Under the pieces are notes generated by a model. That model saw nothing but the letters and a program-made list of their open reading frames with translations. It searched no databases and was not told the DNA's origin. This document shows positions 1 through 8,472 of a DNA stretch of 47,849 bases, piece after piece. The translations under genes and the position numbers were made by a program. Positions within the stretch are counted from its first letter, which is position 1; each line of letters begins with the position of its first letter. Location of the stretch: assembly GCA_028818795.1 (NCBI GenBank), contig JAPPND010000087.1, positions 1-47,849 of the forward strand. Reading direction: 5' to 3'. Source of the stretch: Gammaproteobacteria bacterium. GTDB lineage: Bacteria > Pseudomonadota > Gammaproteobacteria > Pseudomonadales > Azotimanducaceae.

Positions 1-3
1 GCC

Positions 4-2229
4 TCACCCCTGTGCGTCGATGGCCTCCAGAACCCTTGGCGGCGACAGCGGCAGGTCCGGAATACGGAATCCCAACTGGTCGCGTACCGCGTTTGACACG
101 GCCGCCAGCGGCGCCACGATCGGCGTCTCCCCCACGCCGCGTACGCCGTACGGGTGGAACGGATTCGGCACCTCGATGATCTCCGTGTCGATCATCGGCA
201 TATCGGACGCCACCGGCACCCGGTAGTCCAGGAAGCCGGCGTTCTCCATGACGCCGTTGTCGTCGTAGATGTACTCCTCGTTGAGCGCCCAGCCGATTCC
301 CTGCACGGCACCGCCTTGCATCTGGCCCTCCACGTAGGACGGGTGGATGGCCCGTCCCGCGTCCTGAACCGCAGTGAAGCTCAGCACGTCGACCTTGCCG
401 GTCTCGGTGTCGACGATGGTGTCGGTGAAGTTGCAGGAGAACGACGCGCCGGCACCCTGGGCGTTCAGGCTGGCACGACCCAGCAGCGGGCCACCGGTTC
501 GGCCGGCGCCACGGGCGATGTCCGCAAGGGAAAGCGGCTTCACATCGGCGTTGACGCCGGGCTTCGGCACAGCCTCGCCATCTACCCAGTCCACCTGCTC
601 CTCGTCGAGATCCCAGGTCAGCGCCGCGCGCTGCTTGCATTGGGCGATGATGTCCTCGCAGGCCTGGACCACCGCCATGCCGGTCGCAAAGGTCGTGCGG
701 CTGCCCCCGGTCACGTTGCAGAATCCAGTGCTCTCGGTGTCGCCGACGTGGGCCTTGATCTGCTCGTAGGGAACCCCGAGGGTCTCCGCCGCCATTAGCG
801 CCATGGAGGCCCGGGAACCACCGATGTCGGGACTGCCTTCCATCACGGTGACCGCACCGTCCTCGGCAATCCGTACCTCGGCGCTCGACTGCATGCCGAT
901 GTTGAACCAGAACCCCACGGCAACGCCTCGACCGGCACCTTCCGGAACAGGCGCTTTGTAGTTCGGGTGTACCTTGGCCGCCTCCAGGCACTCGCGTAGG
1001 CCGATGGCCGGGAAGCGGGGCCCGTACGGTGCCACGGTACCCTCGGCAGCCGCGTTCATCAGCCGCAGGTCAATGGGATCCATGCCGAGTTGGCGCGCCA
1101 GTTCGTCGATCGCGCACTCCATGGCGTGCATCGACTGCGGCGCACCGGGTGCCCGGTATGCGCAGACCTTGGGTTTGTTGACGAGCACGTCGTTGCCTTC
1201 GATAACGAGATTCGGCACCTCGTAGGGCGCGAGCACGGACATGCAGCCCGGACCGATCGGCGCACCCGGGAAGGCCCCCGCCTCGTAGGCGAGCCATGCG
1301 CTGGCAGCCGTGAACGTGCCGTCCTTCTTGGCGCCGATCTTGGCCTTGCACCAAGTCCCCGAAGTGGGCCCGGTGGCACGGAAAACGTCCTCGCGGCTCA
1401 TCGTCATCTTCACCGGGCGTCCGGACAGTTGCGCCATCTTGACCGCCAGCGGCTCGAGATAGATCGTGGTCTTGCCGCCGAACCCACCGCCGATCTCGGA
1501 CGGGATGACCTTGATGTTGCCGACTTTCTCCCCCAACACCTGGGCGGTCAGGGAGCGGACGTCGAAATGTCCCTGGGTGCAGCACCAGACCGTCGCCTTG
1601 CCGTCCTCGTTCGCCGTCGCGGTGCAGGCGTGGGGCTCGATATAGCCCTGGTGGGCCATGGGTACCCGGTGTTCGGTTTCGACCACGATATCGGCCTCGG
1701 CGAAACCGGCTTCTAAGTCGCCACGTTCGAATCGCTGCGTGGCCGCGACGTTGCTGGCGGGCTTCGACGTGTCCCCGTTTGTGTGCTGGGACTCGTTCAC
1801 CAAGGTGGCACCGTCCGCCATGGCCTCGTCGAGGGACATGACCGGGTCGAGCACGTCGTAGTCGACCTCGATCAATTCCAGTGCGGCCTCCGCTTGAAGC
1901 AGGGTCTTGGCGGCTACCGCAGCCACCGCGTGGCCGTGGTAGAGGACCTTGTCCCGGGCGATGACGTTCTTCGCGAGGTCGCCTGCACCCGCCCCGCCGG
2001 GGAAGTCGGCACCCGTCACCGCAGCCAGCACGCCTTCGGCCTCACGTGCACGGGTCAGGTCGACTCTCTTGATGCGTGCGTGGGCGTACGGGCTCCTCAA
2101 TACCATGCCGTAAAGCATGTTCGGCAAATGCAAATCGGCACCGAACGCCGCTCGTCCGGTTACCTTGTCGATGCCGTCGGGGCGTACCGGCCGCGTGCCG
2201 ATCGCCTTCAGGTCTAGGGCTTCTGCCAC
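4..2229 (-). CDS. Molybdopterin-binding large subunit of a xanthine dehydrogenase/CoxL-family hydroxylase
   Basis: The 741-residue protein is the catalytic subunit of a molybdenum hydroxylase, which inserts water-derived oxygen into a C-H bond of an organic substrate and passes electrons to FeS and FAD subunits. Visible signatures are a glycine-rich GGGFGGK motif near residue 247, a cofactor-binding AYRAPGAP stretch near 356, and GVGE near the C-terminus, where Glu701 sits at the position of the family's catalytic glutamate. The active-site loop is not the AYxCSFR of form I CO dehydrogenase, so CO oxidation is unlikely; the substrate is unknown. Start is a GTG with AAGGAG eight bases upstream. 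It is the last gene of coxM-coxS-coxL on this strand. No maturation genes (CoxD/E/F or XdhC) lie in the window. Confidence 0.9.
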   Translation of the reverse strand: MAEALDLKAIGTRPVRPDGIDKVTGRAAFGADLHLPNMLYGMVLRSPYAHARIKRVDLTRAREAEGVLAAVTGADFPGGAGAGDLAKNVIARDKVLYHGHAVAAVAAKTLLQAEAALELIEVDYDVLDPVMSLDEAMADGATLVNESQHTNGDTSKPASNVAATQRFERGDLEAGFAEADIVVETEHRVPMAHQGYIEPHACTATANEDGKATVWCCTQGHFDVRSLTAQVLGEKVGNIKVIPSEIGGGFGGKTTIYLEPLAVKMAQLSGRPVKMTMSREDVFRATGPTSGTWCKAKIGAKKDGTFTAASAWLAYEAGAFPGAPIGPGCMSVLAPYEVPNLVIEGNDVLVNKPKVCAYRAPGAPQSMHAMECAIDELARQLGMDPIDLRLMNAAAEGTVAPYGPRFPAIGLRECLEAAKVHPNYKAPVPEGAGRGVAVGFWFNIGMQSSAEVRIAEDGAVTVMEGSPDIGGSRASMALMAAETLGVPYEQIKAHVGDTESTGFCNVTGGSRTTFATGMAVVQACEDIIAQCKQRAALTWDLDEEQVDWVDGEAVPKPGVNADVKPLSLADIARGAGRTGGPLLGRASLNAQGAGASFSCNFTDTIVDTETGKVDVLSFTAVQDAGRAIHPSYVEGQMQGGAVQGIGWALNEEYIYDDNGVMENAGFLDYRVPVASDMPMIDTEIIEVPNPFHPYGVRGVGETPIVAPLAAVSNAVRDQLGFRIPDLPLSPPRVLEAIDAQG

Positions 2230-2272
2230 TTCATGTCTCCTTAAAGTCTCTTTGTTCCGTTCGGACCCCGTT

Positions 2273-2752
2273 TTAGGCTTCGTAGGCTAGGCTCTGGGCC
2301 GCGTCCTGTACGGCCCGCACGATTTTGTCGTAACCGGTGCACCGACACAGGTTGCCGGCGAGCCAGTAGCGGATAGTCGTCTCGTCGGGATCCGGGTTCT
2401 TGTCCAGCAACGCCTTGGTCGCGACGATGAATCCCGGTGTGCAGATGCCACATTGCAGTGCGGCGTGTTCCAGGTACTTCTGCTGGATGACATGCAGTCC
2501 GTCTGCGCCGGCGATTCCCTCGATCGTGGTCACTTCGACGCCCTCGGCTTCGACCCCGAGCATCAGGCAAGAACAGACCAGGCGTTCGTCGATCATCACC
2601 GAACAGGCGCCGCAGTCGCCGGTGGCGCAGCCCTCCTTGGTGCCCGTCAAGCCCAGTTCGTCGCGCAGGACCTCGAGTAGTGACTGATGGGGTTCGCATA
2701 GAAACTCGACCGCATCGCCATTGATGCTGGTCAATACGTGGACCTTGCTCAT
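2273..2752 (-). CDS. [2Fe-2S] small subunit of the molybdenum hydroxylase (CoxS type)
   Basis: This 159-residue subunit carries the two [2Fe-2S] clusters that relay electrons from molybdopterin to FAD. The N-terminal plant-ferredoxin cluster is complete (Cys42, Cys47, Cys50, Cys62). The C-terminal helical domain holds the second set (Cys101, Cys104, Cys136, Cys138 in CGIC and CRC motifs). Length is typical. It lies 43 bp upstream of the large subunit on the same strand, so the two are probably co-transcribed. Its ATG overlaps the stop of a 28-codon micro-ORF as ATGA, suggesting translational coupling to that leader. Identification of the fold is firm; the substrate of the complex is not. Confidence 0.93.
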   Translation of the reverse strand: MSKVHVLTSINGDAVEFLCEPHQSLLEVLRDELGLTGTKEGCATGDCGACSVMIDERLVCSCLMLGVEAEGVEVTTIEGIAGADGLHVIQQKYLEHAALQCGICTPGFIVATKALLDKNPDPDETTIRYWLAGNLCRCTGYDKIVRAVQDAAQSLAYEA

Positions 2753-2835
2753 GACTGGTACGCCCCCTTTGCGACTCGAGTTCGACGCGATGCGCCGTCG
2801 CCATTGATGGTGGTGGATACGTGCTGTTTGCTCAT
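2749..2835 (-). CDS. 28-codon micro-ORF resembling the 5' end of coxS
   Basis: Too short for ordinary gene calling. The ORF has an AAGGAA ribosome site seven bases before its ATG and ends in a TGA overlapping the coxS ATG. Its first 13 residues match the start of CoxS at 10 positions (MSK, HV, T, INGD in common), and the first 39 bases match at about 31. After that the reading diverges into basic residues with no cysteine. I infer a partial duplication of the ferredoxin-domain gene start, now either a relic or a leader peptide that loads ribosomes onto coxS. It cannot bind a cluster. Confidence 0.55.
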   Translation of the reverse strand: MSKQHVSTTINGDGASRRTRVAKGAYQS

Positions 2836-2879
2836 GTGTATTCCTTGTCTCAAGCTATGAGCGTTCGTCGGCAGCCCTT

Positions 2880-3758
2880 CTAGAGGGCCAGTGCACGGTC
2901 GCGGGCGATAGCCCCCGCGCGCTTGGTCAGCACGCCGACGACCTTCCTGCGGTATTCAACGGTGCCGCGCTTGTCGGTGATGGGTTTGGAGAGCGCGCTC
3001 GATGCATCGGCAGCCGCCGCGAGGGCTTGATCATCCACAGCGGTACCAACCAACGCGGCAGCCGCGCCCGGTACAACCAGGGCCGTGATCGCCACTGCGC
3101 CGATCGACACCTTTGCCGCCGTGCATACGCCCGACTCGTCGAGCGTCAGCGCCACGCCGGCACCGCAGACCGCGATGTCCATCTCGGTGCGTGGAATGAA
3201 GCGCAGGTAGGCGTCCGACGTACGGCCCTTGGGTCTTGGGATCCTGAACCCTATTAGAAACTCCGTAGGTTCGAGCACATTGGTGCCGACACCGGTCACG
3301 AAGTCCTCGGTAGGTACTTCCCGGTTGCCGCCCGGCGAGGCGATCACGCAAACCGCCCCGCAGGCAATCAGCGCGGGAATCGTGTCTCCCGCTGGCGAGG
3401 AGTTGCAGAGATTGCCGCCGATCGTCGCGCGCCCTTGAATCTGCGTGGACCCGATGAGGTCGGCGGCTTCGATCAGTCCCGGCAGGATGCCCTTCAACTC
3501 GGCGTTCTCGTTCAGGACTGCGGACGCGATCCCGGCGCCGATGAACACCTCGTCGTCCCCGATGTGCAGCTCGTTGGCTTCGGCGACATGCTTCACGTCT
3601 ACGAACGTACGCGGCCCCTTGTCGATCGACCGCATCTGCACCATGACATCGGTGCCGCCGGCGAGCATTTGAGCCCGGTTGCCGGCCGCAGCCTCCGCTG
3701 CCAGCGTCGACAGTGCTTCCTCGACACTGGTTGGTGCAAGGTAGGCGTATGCCCCCAT
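2880..3758 (-). CDS. FAD-binding medium subunit of the molybdenum hydroxylase (CoxM type)
   Basis: The subunit binds FAD and hands electrons from the FeS subunit to an acceptor. I start it at the ATG at 3758 because AAGGGAGAAG lies just upstream and MGAYAYLAP is the usual beginning of the family; an upstream ATG at 3827 would add 23 unlikely residues. That gives 292 residues, normal length. Visible features are the FAD-domain start with LAGGTD near residue 36, the ATIGGNLCNSSPAGDT pyrophosphate-binding motif near 113, and a CO dehydrogenase flavoprotein C-terminal domain ending in RRKVV. It is first in the three-gene unit and is divergent from pepQ. Confidence 0.92.
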   Translation of the reverse strand: MGAYAYLAPTSVEEALSTLAAEAAAGNRAQMLAGGTDVMVQMRSIDKGPRTFVDVKHVAEANELHIGDDEVFIGAGIASAVLNENAELKGILPGLIEAADLIGSTQIQGRATIGGNLCNSSPAGDTIPALIACGAVCVIASPGGNREVPTEDFVTGVGTNVLEPTEFLIGFRIPRPKGRTSDAYLRFIPRTEMDIAVCGAGVALTLDESGVCTAAKVSIGAVAITALVVPGAAAALVGTAVDDQALAAAADASSALSKPITDKRGTVEYRRKVVGVLTKRAGAIARDRALAL

Positions 3759-3870
3759 GACTTCTCCCTTCCCGTTAAGCGAAGCGCGTATGTATATCAC
3801 GAAATCCGTGGCCGATTCACGAAGCAAGTGGGCTGGCCGAAGAACCGGGCTAGTGTCTAGTGCCTGACGC

Positions 3871-3876
3871 TACAAT
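3871..3876 (+). promoter_or_regulatory. Possible -10 box for pepQ
   Basis: A TACAAT hexamer lies 29 bases before the pepQ ATG in the divergent intergenic space between coxM and pepQ. I see no convincing -35 partner, so this is only a candidate. Confidence 0.3.
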
Positions 3877-3905
3877 ACCGTCGTCATCCTGCACCTCGGC
3901 GACCC

Positions 3906-5249
3906 ATGACCGAACCCGCCTTCGACCACAGCGAATACCTCGAACACGTCAACACCATCACCGCTCAGTGGGCACGGGCCCTCGGGGCGAGCGGCGCCGA
4001 CGCCGCCGTGGTTCCTGCGGGAATCGCGCAGATGTATTTCCAGGACGACCAAGCACCTACATTCCATCCCAATCCCCATTTCGCACGCTTCTACCCCGAC
4101 GACAACTGCGAGCACAGCATCTTGCTGGTGCGCCCCGGCGACCGGCCGAAGCTGTATTTCCACCGCCCAGCAAGTTACTGGTACCAGCCGCCGACGCTTC
4201 CCGATTGGGCCGAGGTCGCATTCGACGTGGAAACCCACGCCGACGACGAGCAACTCATGAAGGCTCTCGCCGCAGCGGTGTCCGGCTGCAGCCGCATCGC
4301 TCTCGTGGGACCGGCCGAGTCCTGCGATCTGAATCTCTCCCCTGACGCCGTCAACCCGAAGGCGCTGGTCAGCCGGCTCCAATTCGCGAGAGCGAAAAAG
4401 ACAGCTTTCGAGGTCGCACGGCTACGCGAAGCCACCGAGGTGGGCGTGCGCGGTCACATCGCCGCCCGGGACACCTTTCGGGCAGGCGGTAGCGAATTCG
4501 ACATCCACATGGCGTATCTGGGCGCGAGCCGACAGCAGGAGAGCAAACTGCCCTACCCCAATGTCATCGCCCTCAATGAGCACGCCGGTGTACTCCACTA
4601 CCAGCACTACGACCGAGCGCGACCCGACCCGGCGCGCAGTTTTCTCATCGACGCCGGGGGGCGTTCAGGTGGCTACCACTCGGACATCACGCGAACCTAC
4701 AGCGCCAATCCCGGTGACGAATTCGACGATCTCTTAGGGGCGCTCGATGCGAAGCAGCGCGACACCGTAGCGCAGGTCGAACCCGGCGTATCGTTCGTCG
4801 ACCTGCAGATGCGCATGCATCGGGAAGTCGCCGACCTCCTCGTGAGTTTCGACATCCTCCGGTGCAGCGTCGAGAGCGCCTACGAACGATCCGTCACGGA
4901 TCTGTTCTTCCCGCACGGACTCGGCCACCTGCTTGGCCTCCAGACACACGATGTCGGCGGGCACTTCGCGAACGAGGACGGCGAACTGGCCGAACCGCCC
5001 GAACGCTTCCCCAAACTGCGCTTCACCCGGGCGGTCGAGCCGGGCTACGTGTTCACCGTGGAGCCGGGCATCTACTTCATCCCGAGTCTGCTCAAGGATC
5101 TGGCCGCGTCCGATGCCGCTCGCGACGTCAACTGGCCCAAGTTGGAGACGCTGATGCCCTGCGGTGGCATCCGGATCGAGGACAACGTGCTGGTCACTTC
5201 GGATGGGGTCGAGAATCTGACGCGGCCGGTATTCGAAGCGCTCGACTGA
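3906..5249 (+). CDS. pepQ: Xaa-Pro dipeptidase (prolidase)
   Basis: This metallopeptidase of the M24B family cleaves dipeptides with C-terminal proline in the cytoplasm. At 447 residues it is the size of gammaproteobacterial PepQ (about 443). The dinuclear metal site is complete: Asp in IDAGG, Asp in SDITRTY, His in GLGHLLGLQTHDVGG, Glu in VEPGIYF and Glu in GGIRIEDNVLV. The N-terminal creatinase-like domain covers about the first 170 residues. The PepQ-specific N-terminus separates it from ordinary PepP-type aminopeptidases. It stands alone, divergent from the molybdenum hydroxylase genes, and is followed by a dispersed repeat. Confidence 0.93.
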   Translation: MTEPAFDHSEYLEHVNTITAQWARALGASGADAAVVPAGIAQMYFQDDQAPTFHPNPHFARFYPDDNCEHSILLVRPGDRPKLYFHRPASYWYQPPTLPDWAEVAFDVETHADDEQLMKALAAAVSGCSRIALVGPAESCDLNLSPDAVNPKALVSRLQFARAKKTAFEVARLREATEVGVRGHIAARDTFRAGGSEFDIHMAYLGASRQQESKLPYPNVIALNEHAGVLHYQHYDRARPDPARSFLIDAGGRSGGYHSDITRTYSANPGDEFDDLLGALDAKQRDTVAQVEPGVSFVDLQMRMHREVADLLVSFDILRCSVESAYERSVTDLFFPHGLGHLLGLQTHDVGGHFANEDGELAEPPERFPKLRFTRAVEPGYVFTVEPGIYFIPSLLKDLAASDAARDVNWPKLETLMPCGGIRIEDNVLVTSDGVENLTRPVFEALD

Positions 5250-5285
5250 TCCCAGCGAGTCGCCACGTCAGACCGACAAGCCGTC

Positions 5286-5350
5286 GGCGTTGTCCCGTCC
5301 CGTGCGCGGGCGACGGCACGCCCCGGCGGGCGCGATAGCGTCGCCCTACG
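5286..5350 (+). repeat. Dispersed GC-rich element, copy A (right-end module only)
   Basis: The stretch has the shared signature of the family in this window: TTGTCCCGTCCCG, then a GGGCGAC arm, then GGGCGCG and a near-match to TCGCCCCTACG (here TCGCCCTACG). The left GTAGGGGAC end is missing. It lies 36 bp past the pepQ stop. The arms can form an RNA or DNA hairpin. I know of no name for this family. Confidence 0.6.
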
Positions 5351-5399
5351 CGCTCGGCCCAGACTTCGCTCAATTGTGAAGACTGAAACCGCTCAAGAC

Positions 5400-5450
5400 C
5401 GCCAGTGGCGTTTTTCGCACGCTAAGTCGCAGCGAATGCTGCCACTGGCG
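5400..5450 (+). terminator. Hairpin followed by T5, within a larger inverted repeat
   Basis: CGCC-AGT-GGCG is followed directly by TTTTT (5411-5415), a small intrinsic-terminator-like structure after pepQ. The same left arm GCCAGTGGC also pairs with GCCACTGGC at 5441-5449, giving an alternative 9-bp stem with a 31-nt loop just upstream of the PilZ gene. The mutually exclusive folds could serve attenuation, but nothing in the sequence proves it. Confidence 0.35.
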
Positions 5451-5526
5451 CGGGTCCCTTTCCGTATCGGGCGGGGCATTCCGCGTGGTCTGCTGTCCAC
5501 CTCTGCATTTGGAAGGCAGCGAAACG

Positions 5527-5874
5527 ATGTCGAGCGAAGATCGGGACTCCCCCCTGCTGTCGGTGGCGATTGAGGATGCCAGCGCGTTGAGGGCGGCGCA
5601 TATGCCGTTCATTGTCAACGGCGGTTTGTTCATCCCGACGCCGCGCCGCTATCGCCTTGGCGAAGAGGTGTTCGTCCTGCTCCGCCTGATGCAGGATGCA
5701 CGCGGACTACCCCTGGCCGGGCGCGTCGTCTGGATCACGCCCGGCGGCGCGTCAGGCGGCAAGCAGCAGGGAATCGGTGTGCAGTTCGGCGACCACGACG
5801 ACGTAGTTCGCCAGCGTATTGCGGCCTGTCTGGCAGACCACCCCGACGGAATCGAGGACACCTACACGCTCTGA
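5527..5874 (+). CDS. pilZ: Type IV pilus PilZ-domain protein
   Basis: The 115-residue protein consists of one PilZ domain of the type IV pilus assembly class, ending with the GVQFGD-type strand and a short helix. I start it at 5527, where GGAAGG precedes the ATG; an upstream start would add 14 unconserved residues. The RxxxR plus D/NxSxxG pattern that binds c-di-GMP in canonical PilZ domains is not evident, as is usual for the PilZ-proper class. In Pseudomonas pilZ follows holB in the same direction; here it faces holB head-on, with stops 15 bp apart. Confidence 0.8.
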   Translation: MSSEDRDSPLLSVAIEDASALRAAHMPFIVNGGLFIPTPRRYRLGEEVFVLLRLMQDARGLPLAGRVVWITPGGASGGKQQGIGVQFGDHDDVVRQRIAACLADHPDGIEDTYTL

Positions 5875-5889
5875 GCGCCCGGGCGCCGC

Positions 5890-6783
5890 TTAGACCAACT
5901 TCGGCGTGGCGGGGACCGGTGCATGTCGCCATAGTTCGGCCCAAAGCAGAAGCAGGCGATGCAACTGCATGGTGCGGTTCAACCCGGTGTTGACAAGCGC
6001 CGCCCGCCGGACGTCTTGAACTTCGCTGGCGAAGTCAAGAACGGCCATGCGACCGGGAACGGCCATTTGCCTCATCAGCCAATGCGTGATTCGCAGCCAC
6101 CGCTCGAGAAGATCGACGAGATCCTCTGCGCGAAGGGCCTCGCCGATGGCCCGGGCGGCCGCGGGAGACCGTGCAGCCTTCTCCAACGAGTCCCACAGCG
6201 GTGCTCTATCCTGTTCCGCAGCCATTGCGATGGCGAAGGGCGCCCCGCCGTATTCGACGGCCCAGAAGCCCGCCCGTTCTAGATCGACGCCGGCCCCGAT
6301 CAGCCAGTCCCGTACGTCGTCGCTCCCGCCGCGCCTGATGCGGATCTCCTGGCACCGACTTCGGACTGTCGGCAGCAGTTGTTCAGGGGCGCTCGTGGAC
6401 AGCGCGATGAAACTCTCCCGGGGCGGTTCCTCCAGCGACTTGAGTAGGGCATTCGCCGCGTTGAGGTTCATGCGGTCGGCATCCTCGATGACGGCGATCT
6501 TGCGTCCCGCCGCCTGGGGCGTCTGGACAAGGAACTCGACGATCTCCCGGACGGCATCGACCTTGATGATGCCATCCTCCGGCTGCAGCCAGCGCAGGTC
6601 CGGATGCGCCACGCCCCGGGCGTCACGATCCGAATCGAGATGCATGAGATCGAGCGCTAGGGCATTCGCCACGCGTTCAGCGCCCCACCCCGGCGGGCCA
6701 TGGATGAGTAAGGCATGGGGAAGGCGAGCGCCCATCCGGCGAACGTTCGCCAAGGCGCTCGACAGCCACGGCGGCTCGTTCAT
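5890..6783 (-). CDS. holB: DNA polymerase III delta' subunit, lacking the zinc module
   Basis: Delta' is the rigid arm of the clamp loader. The 297-residue protein has the AAA+ fold with the degenerate P-loop GPPGWGAER expected of this non-hydrolysing subunit, the sensor region LLKSLEEPP, and an SRC motif (VRSRCQEI). The short cysteine-rich zinc module between the P-loop and HPD in E. coli HolB is absent: only about 20 residues without cysteines lie there, which accounts for much of the shortfall from 334 residues. Its ATG overlaps the tmk stop as ATGA, so it is translationally coupled at the end of the fab-mltG-tmk operon. Confidence 0.9.
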   Translation of the reverse strand: MNEPPWLSSALANVRRMGARLPHALLIHGPPGWGAERVANALALDLMHLDSDRDARGVAHPDLRWLQPEDGIIKVDAVREIVEFLVQTPQAAGRKIAVIEDADRMNLNAANALLKSLEEPPRESFIALSTSAPEQLLPTVRSRCQEIRIRRGGSDDVRDWLIGAGVDLERAGFWAVEYGGAPFAIAMAAEQDRAPLWDSLEKAARSPAAARAIGEALRAEDLVDLLERWLRITHWLMRQMAVPGRMAVLDFASEVQDVRRAALVNTGLNRTMQLHRLLLLWAELWRHAPVPATPKLV

Positions 6784-7421
6784 GCCTTCCCGTGTACCGA
6801 AAGGAATCCCTCGACCGCACGTACGATTTCCCGCTGCACGGACGCGAGATCGCGATTCGCATCGATGCGCACGATTTGCGGGCGTTCCCGGGCTCGAACC
6901 GCGTAGGCCTCACGAACCCGATCGAAGAAATCCCGCCGCTCGCGTTCAAACCGGTCGAGACTCCGCGTCGATATCCGCGTCATCGCCGCATCCGGCGCCG
7001 CGTCCAGGTAAAGCGTGAGGTCCGGCCATAGGCCGGGGTGGGCGAGCTCCGCCAGCTTCGCCACCGCCTCGGCCGCCACGCCTCTTCCGCCGGCCTGGTA
7101 GGCAAACGTGGAGTCCGTGAATCGCTCGCACAGCACCCAGCGACCGGCGCGCAATGCGGGCTCGATCACCCGGGCGACATGCTGAGCGCGGGCAGCGAAG
7201 ATCAGCATCGTCTCGGCCATGGGATCGACGGCTTCGTCGCGGGGCCCCAAAAGAACCGATCTGATCTCCTCCGCCAGCGGCGTGCCCCCCGGTTCCCGCG
7301 TCGCCAGCACACCGAAGCCATAACGCTCCAGCACGCTCCGCACCACCTCGGCATTGGTGCTCTTTCCGGCGCCCTCGCCTCCCTCGATGGTGATGAAACG
7401 TCCCCTCGACAAACGCGTCAT
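6780..7421 (-). CDS. tmk: Thymidylate kinase
   Basis: The enzyme phosphorylates dTMP to dTDP using ATP. The 213-residue protein shows the P-loop GGEGAGKST near residue 14, the REPGGTP substrate loop, the ERFTDST motif (DR-like) and a lid segment with arginines (TRSLDRFERE), as in the E. coli type. Both ends overlap neighbours by four bases (ATGA with mltG upstream and holB downstream), a tightly coupled mltG-tmk-holB arrangement common in Gammaproteobacteria. Confidence 0.95.
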   Translation of the reverse strand: MTRLSRGRFITIEGGEGAGKSTNAEVVRSVLERYGFGVLATREPGGTPLAEEIRSVLLGPRDEAVDPMAETMLIFAARAQHVARVIEPALRAGRWVLCERFTDSTFAYQAGGRGVAAEAVAKLAELAHPGLWPDLTLYLDAAPDAAMTRISTRSLDRFERERRDFFDRVREAYAVRARERPQIVRIDANRDLASVQREIVRAVEGFLSVHGKA

Positions 7422-8425
7422 CTCCGCTGGTAGCGGGCCACCGCCTCGTTGTGCTCTTCCAGGGTCATCGAGAACTCGCTGGTGCCGTCGCCGCGGGCAA
7501 CGAAATACAGGTCCTCGGCGTCGTCGGGGTTCAGCGCCGCTTCGATGGCCGCACTCCCCGGCAGCGCGATCGGCGTCGGCGGGAGCCCGTATCGACGGTA
7601 CGTGTTGTACGGCCCGTCTTTCTTCAGCATCCGGCGGGTCAGGTTGCCGTCGAACTCGTCACCGAGGCCGTAGATCACCGTGGGATCGGACTGCAGCCGC
7701 ATGCCTTTTGCCAGGCGACGTACGAACACCCCCGAAATGCGGGCGCGATCGGGTTGAAACCCGGTTTCCTTCTCTATGATGGAGGCCAGGATCAGCGCTT
7801 CGTAGGGGGACTCGAACGACACCCTCGACGAGCGCGTTGACCACAATTCCTGAAGCACGGCGTCCATCTTGGATTTCGCCCGCAGCAGCAGCCCGGACGC
7901 CTTGTCGCCGCGTCGAAAGAGATAGGTATCGGGAAAGAACCGGCCCTCCGCGTTGCCGGCCGGCAGCCCCAGGCGGACCATCAAGTCCGCTGCGTCGACC
8001 CCTGCCAGGTCGAAACTCAACCGGTCGTCGGCCGCCAAGCCCTCCAGCACGCCTTCGCAGGTGCTTCCTTCGACGATCAGGTACCGGTGCGCCACGACAT
8101 CGCCGAGCGTCAGGCGGTCAAGCAGCGTGTCCGGTGTCAGAGACGCAGTGATCAGGTATTCGCCGCTCTGAACTGACGCCTGCAGGCCTCGTTCACGCGC
8201 ACGCAGCGAAAACAGCCACCCCGTGACGACCCCTGCCTCTACGAGTCGGTCGGCGACCGAGGAGAACGTCATGGCGGGCTCGACGATGAACACCGTGTCC
8301 TCGGCGACCGACAAGGGTTGTTCGGCCCACCGATCGAGGAAGACCCGCACCCCGACCAGGAACGCGATTCCCAACACGATGACAACTGCGGGGATGAACA
8401 GTATTCGCTTGTTCACGAGATTCAA
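7418..8425 (-). CDS. mltG: Endolytic murein transglycosylase
   Basis: MltG (YceG) cleaves nascent glycan strands at the inner membrane and sets strand length. The 335-residue protein has one N-terminal membrane helix (about residues 7-28), a LysM-like region, and the catalytic segment ASIIEKETG with the conserved glutamate, followed by LQSDPTVIYG and NTYRRYGLPPTPI. The best start is TTG at 8425, with AGAGGT six bases upstream; a GTG three codons later is possible. No pabC sits between fabF and mltG, unlike E. coli. Confidence 0.93.
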   Translation of the reverse strand: MNLVNKRILFIPAVVIVLGIAFLVGVRVFLDRWAEQPLSVAEDTVFIVEPAMTFSSVADRLVEAGVVTGWLFSLRARERGLQASVQSGEYLITASLTPDTLLDRLTLGDVVAHRYLIVEGSTCEGVLEGLAADDRLSFDLAGVDAADLMVRLGLPAGNAEGRFFPDTYLFRRGDKASGLLLRAKSKMDAVLQELWSTRSSRVSFESPYEALILASIIEKETGFQPDRARISGVFVRRLAKGMRLQSDPTVIYGLGDEFDGNLTRRMLKKDGPYNTYRRYGLPPTPIALPGSAAIEAALNPDDAEDLYFVARGDGTSEFSMTLEEHNEAVARYQRR

Positions 8426-8472
8426 CAGCGACCTCTACGGCGCGGCTGAGTAAGGCGGTGACTGCCGCTTGA

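Noticed and set aside
4-3758. Aerobic CO dehydrogenase (form I)
   Set aside because: The large subunit lacks the AYxCSFR active-site loop; it has AYRAPGA, so another substrate is likely.
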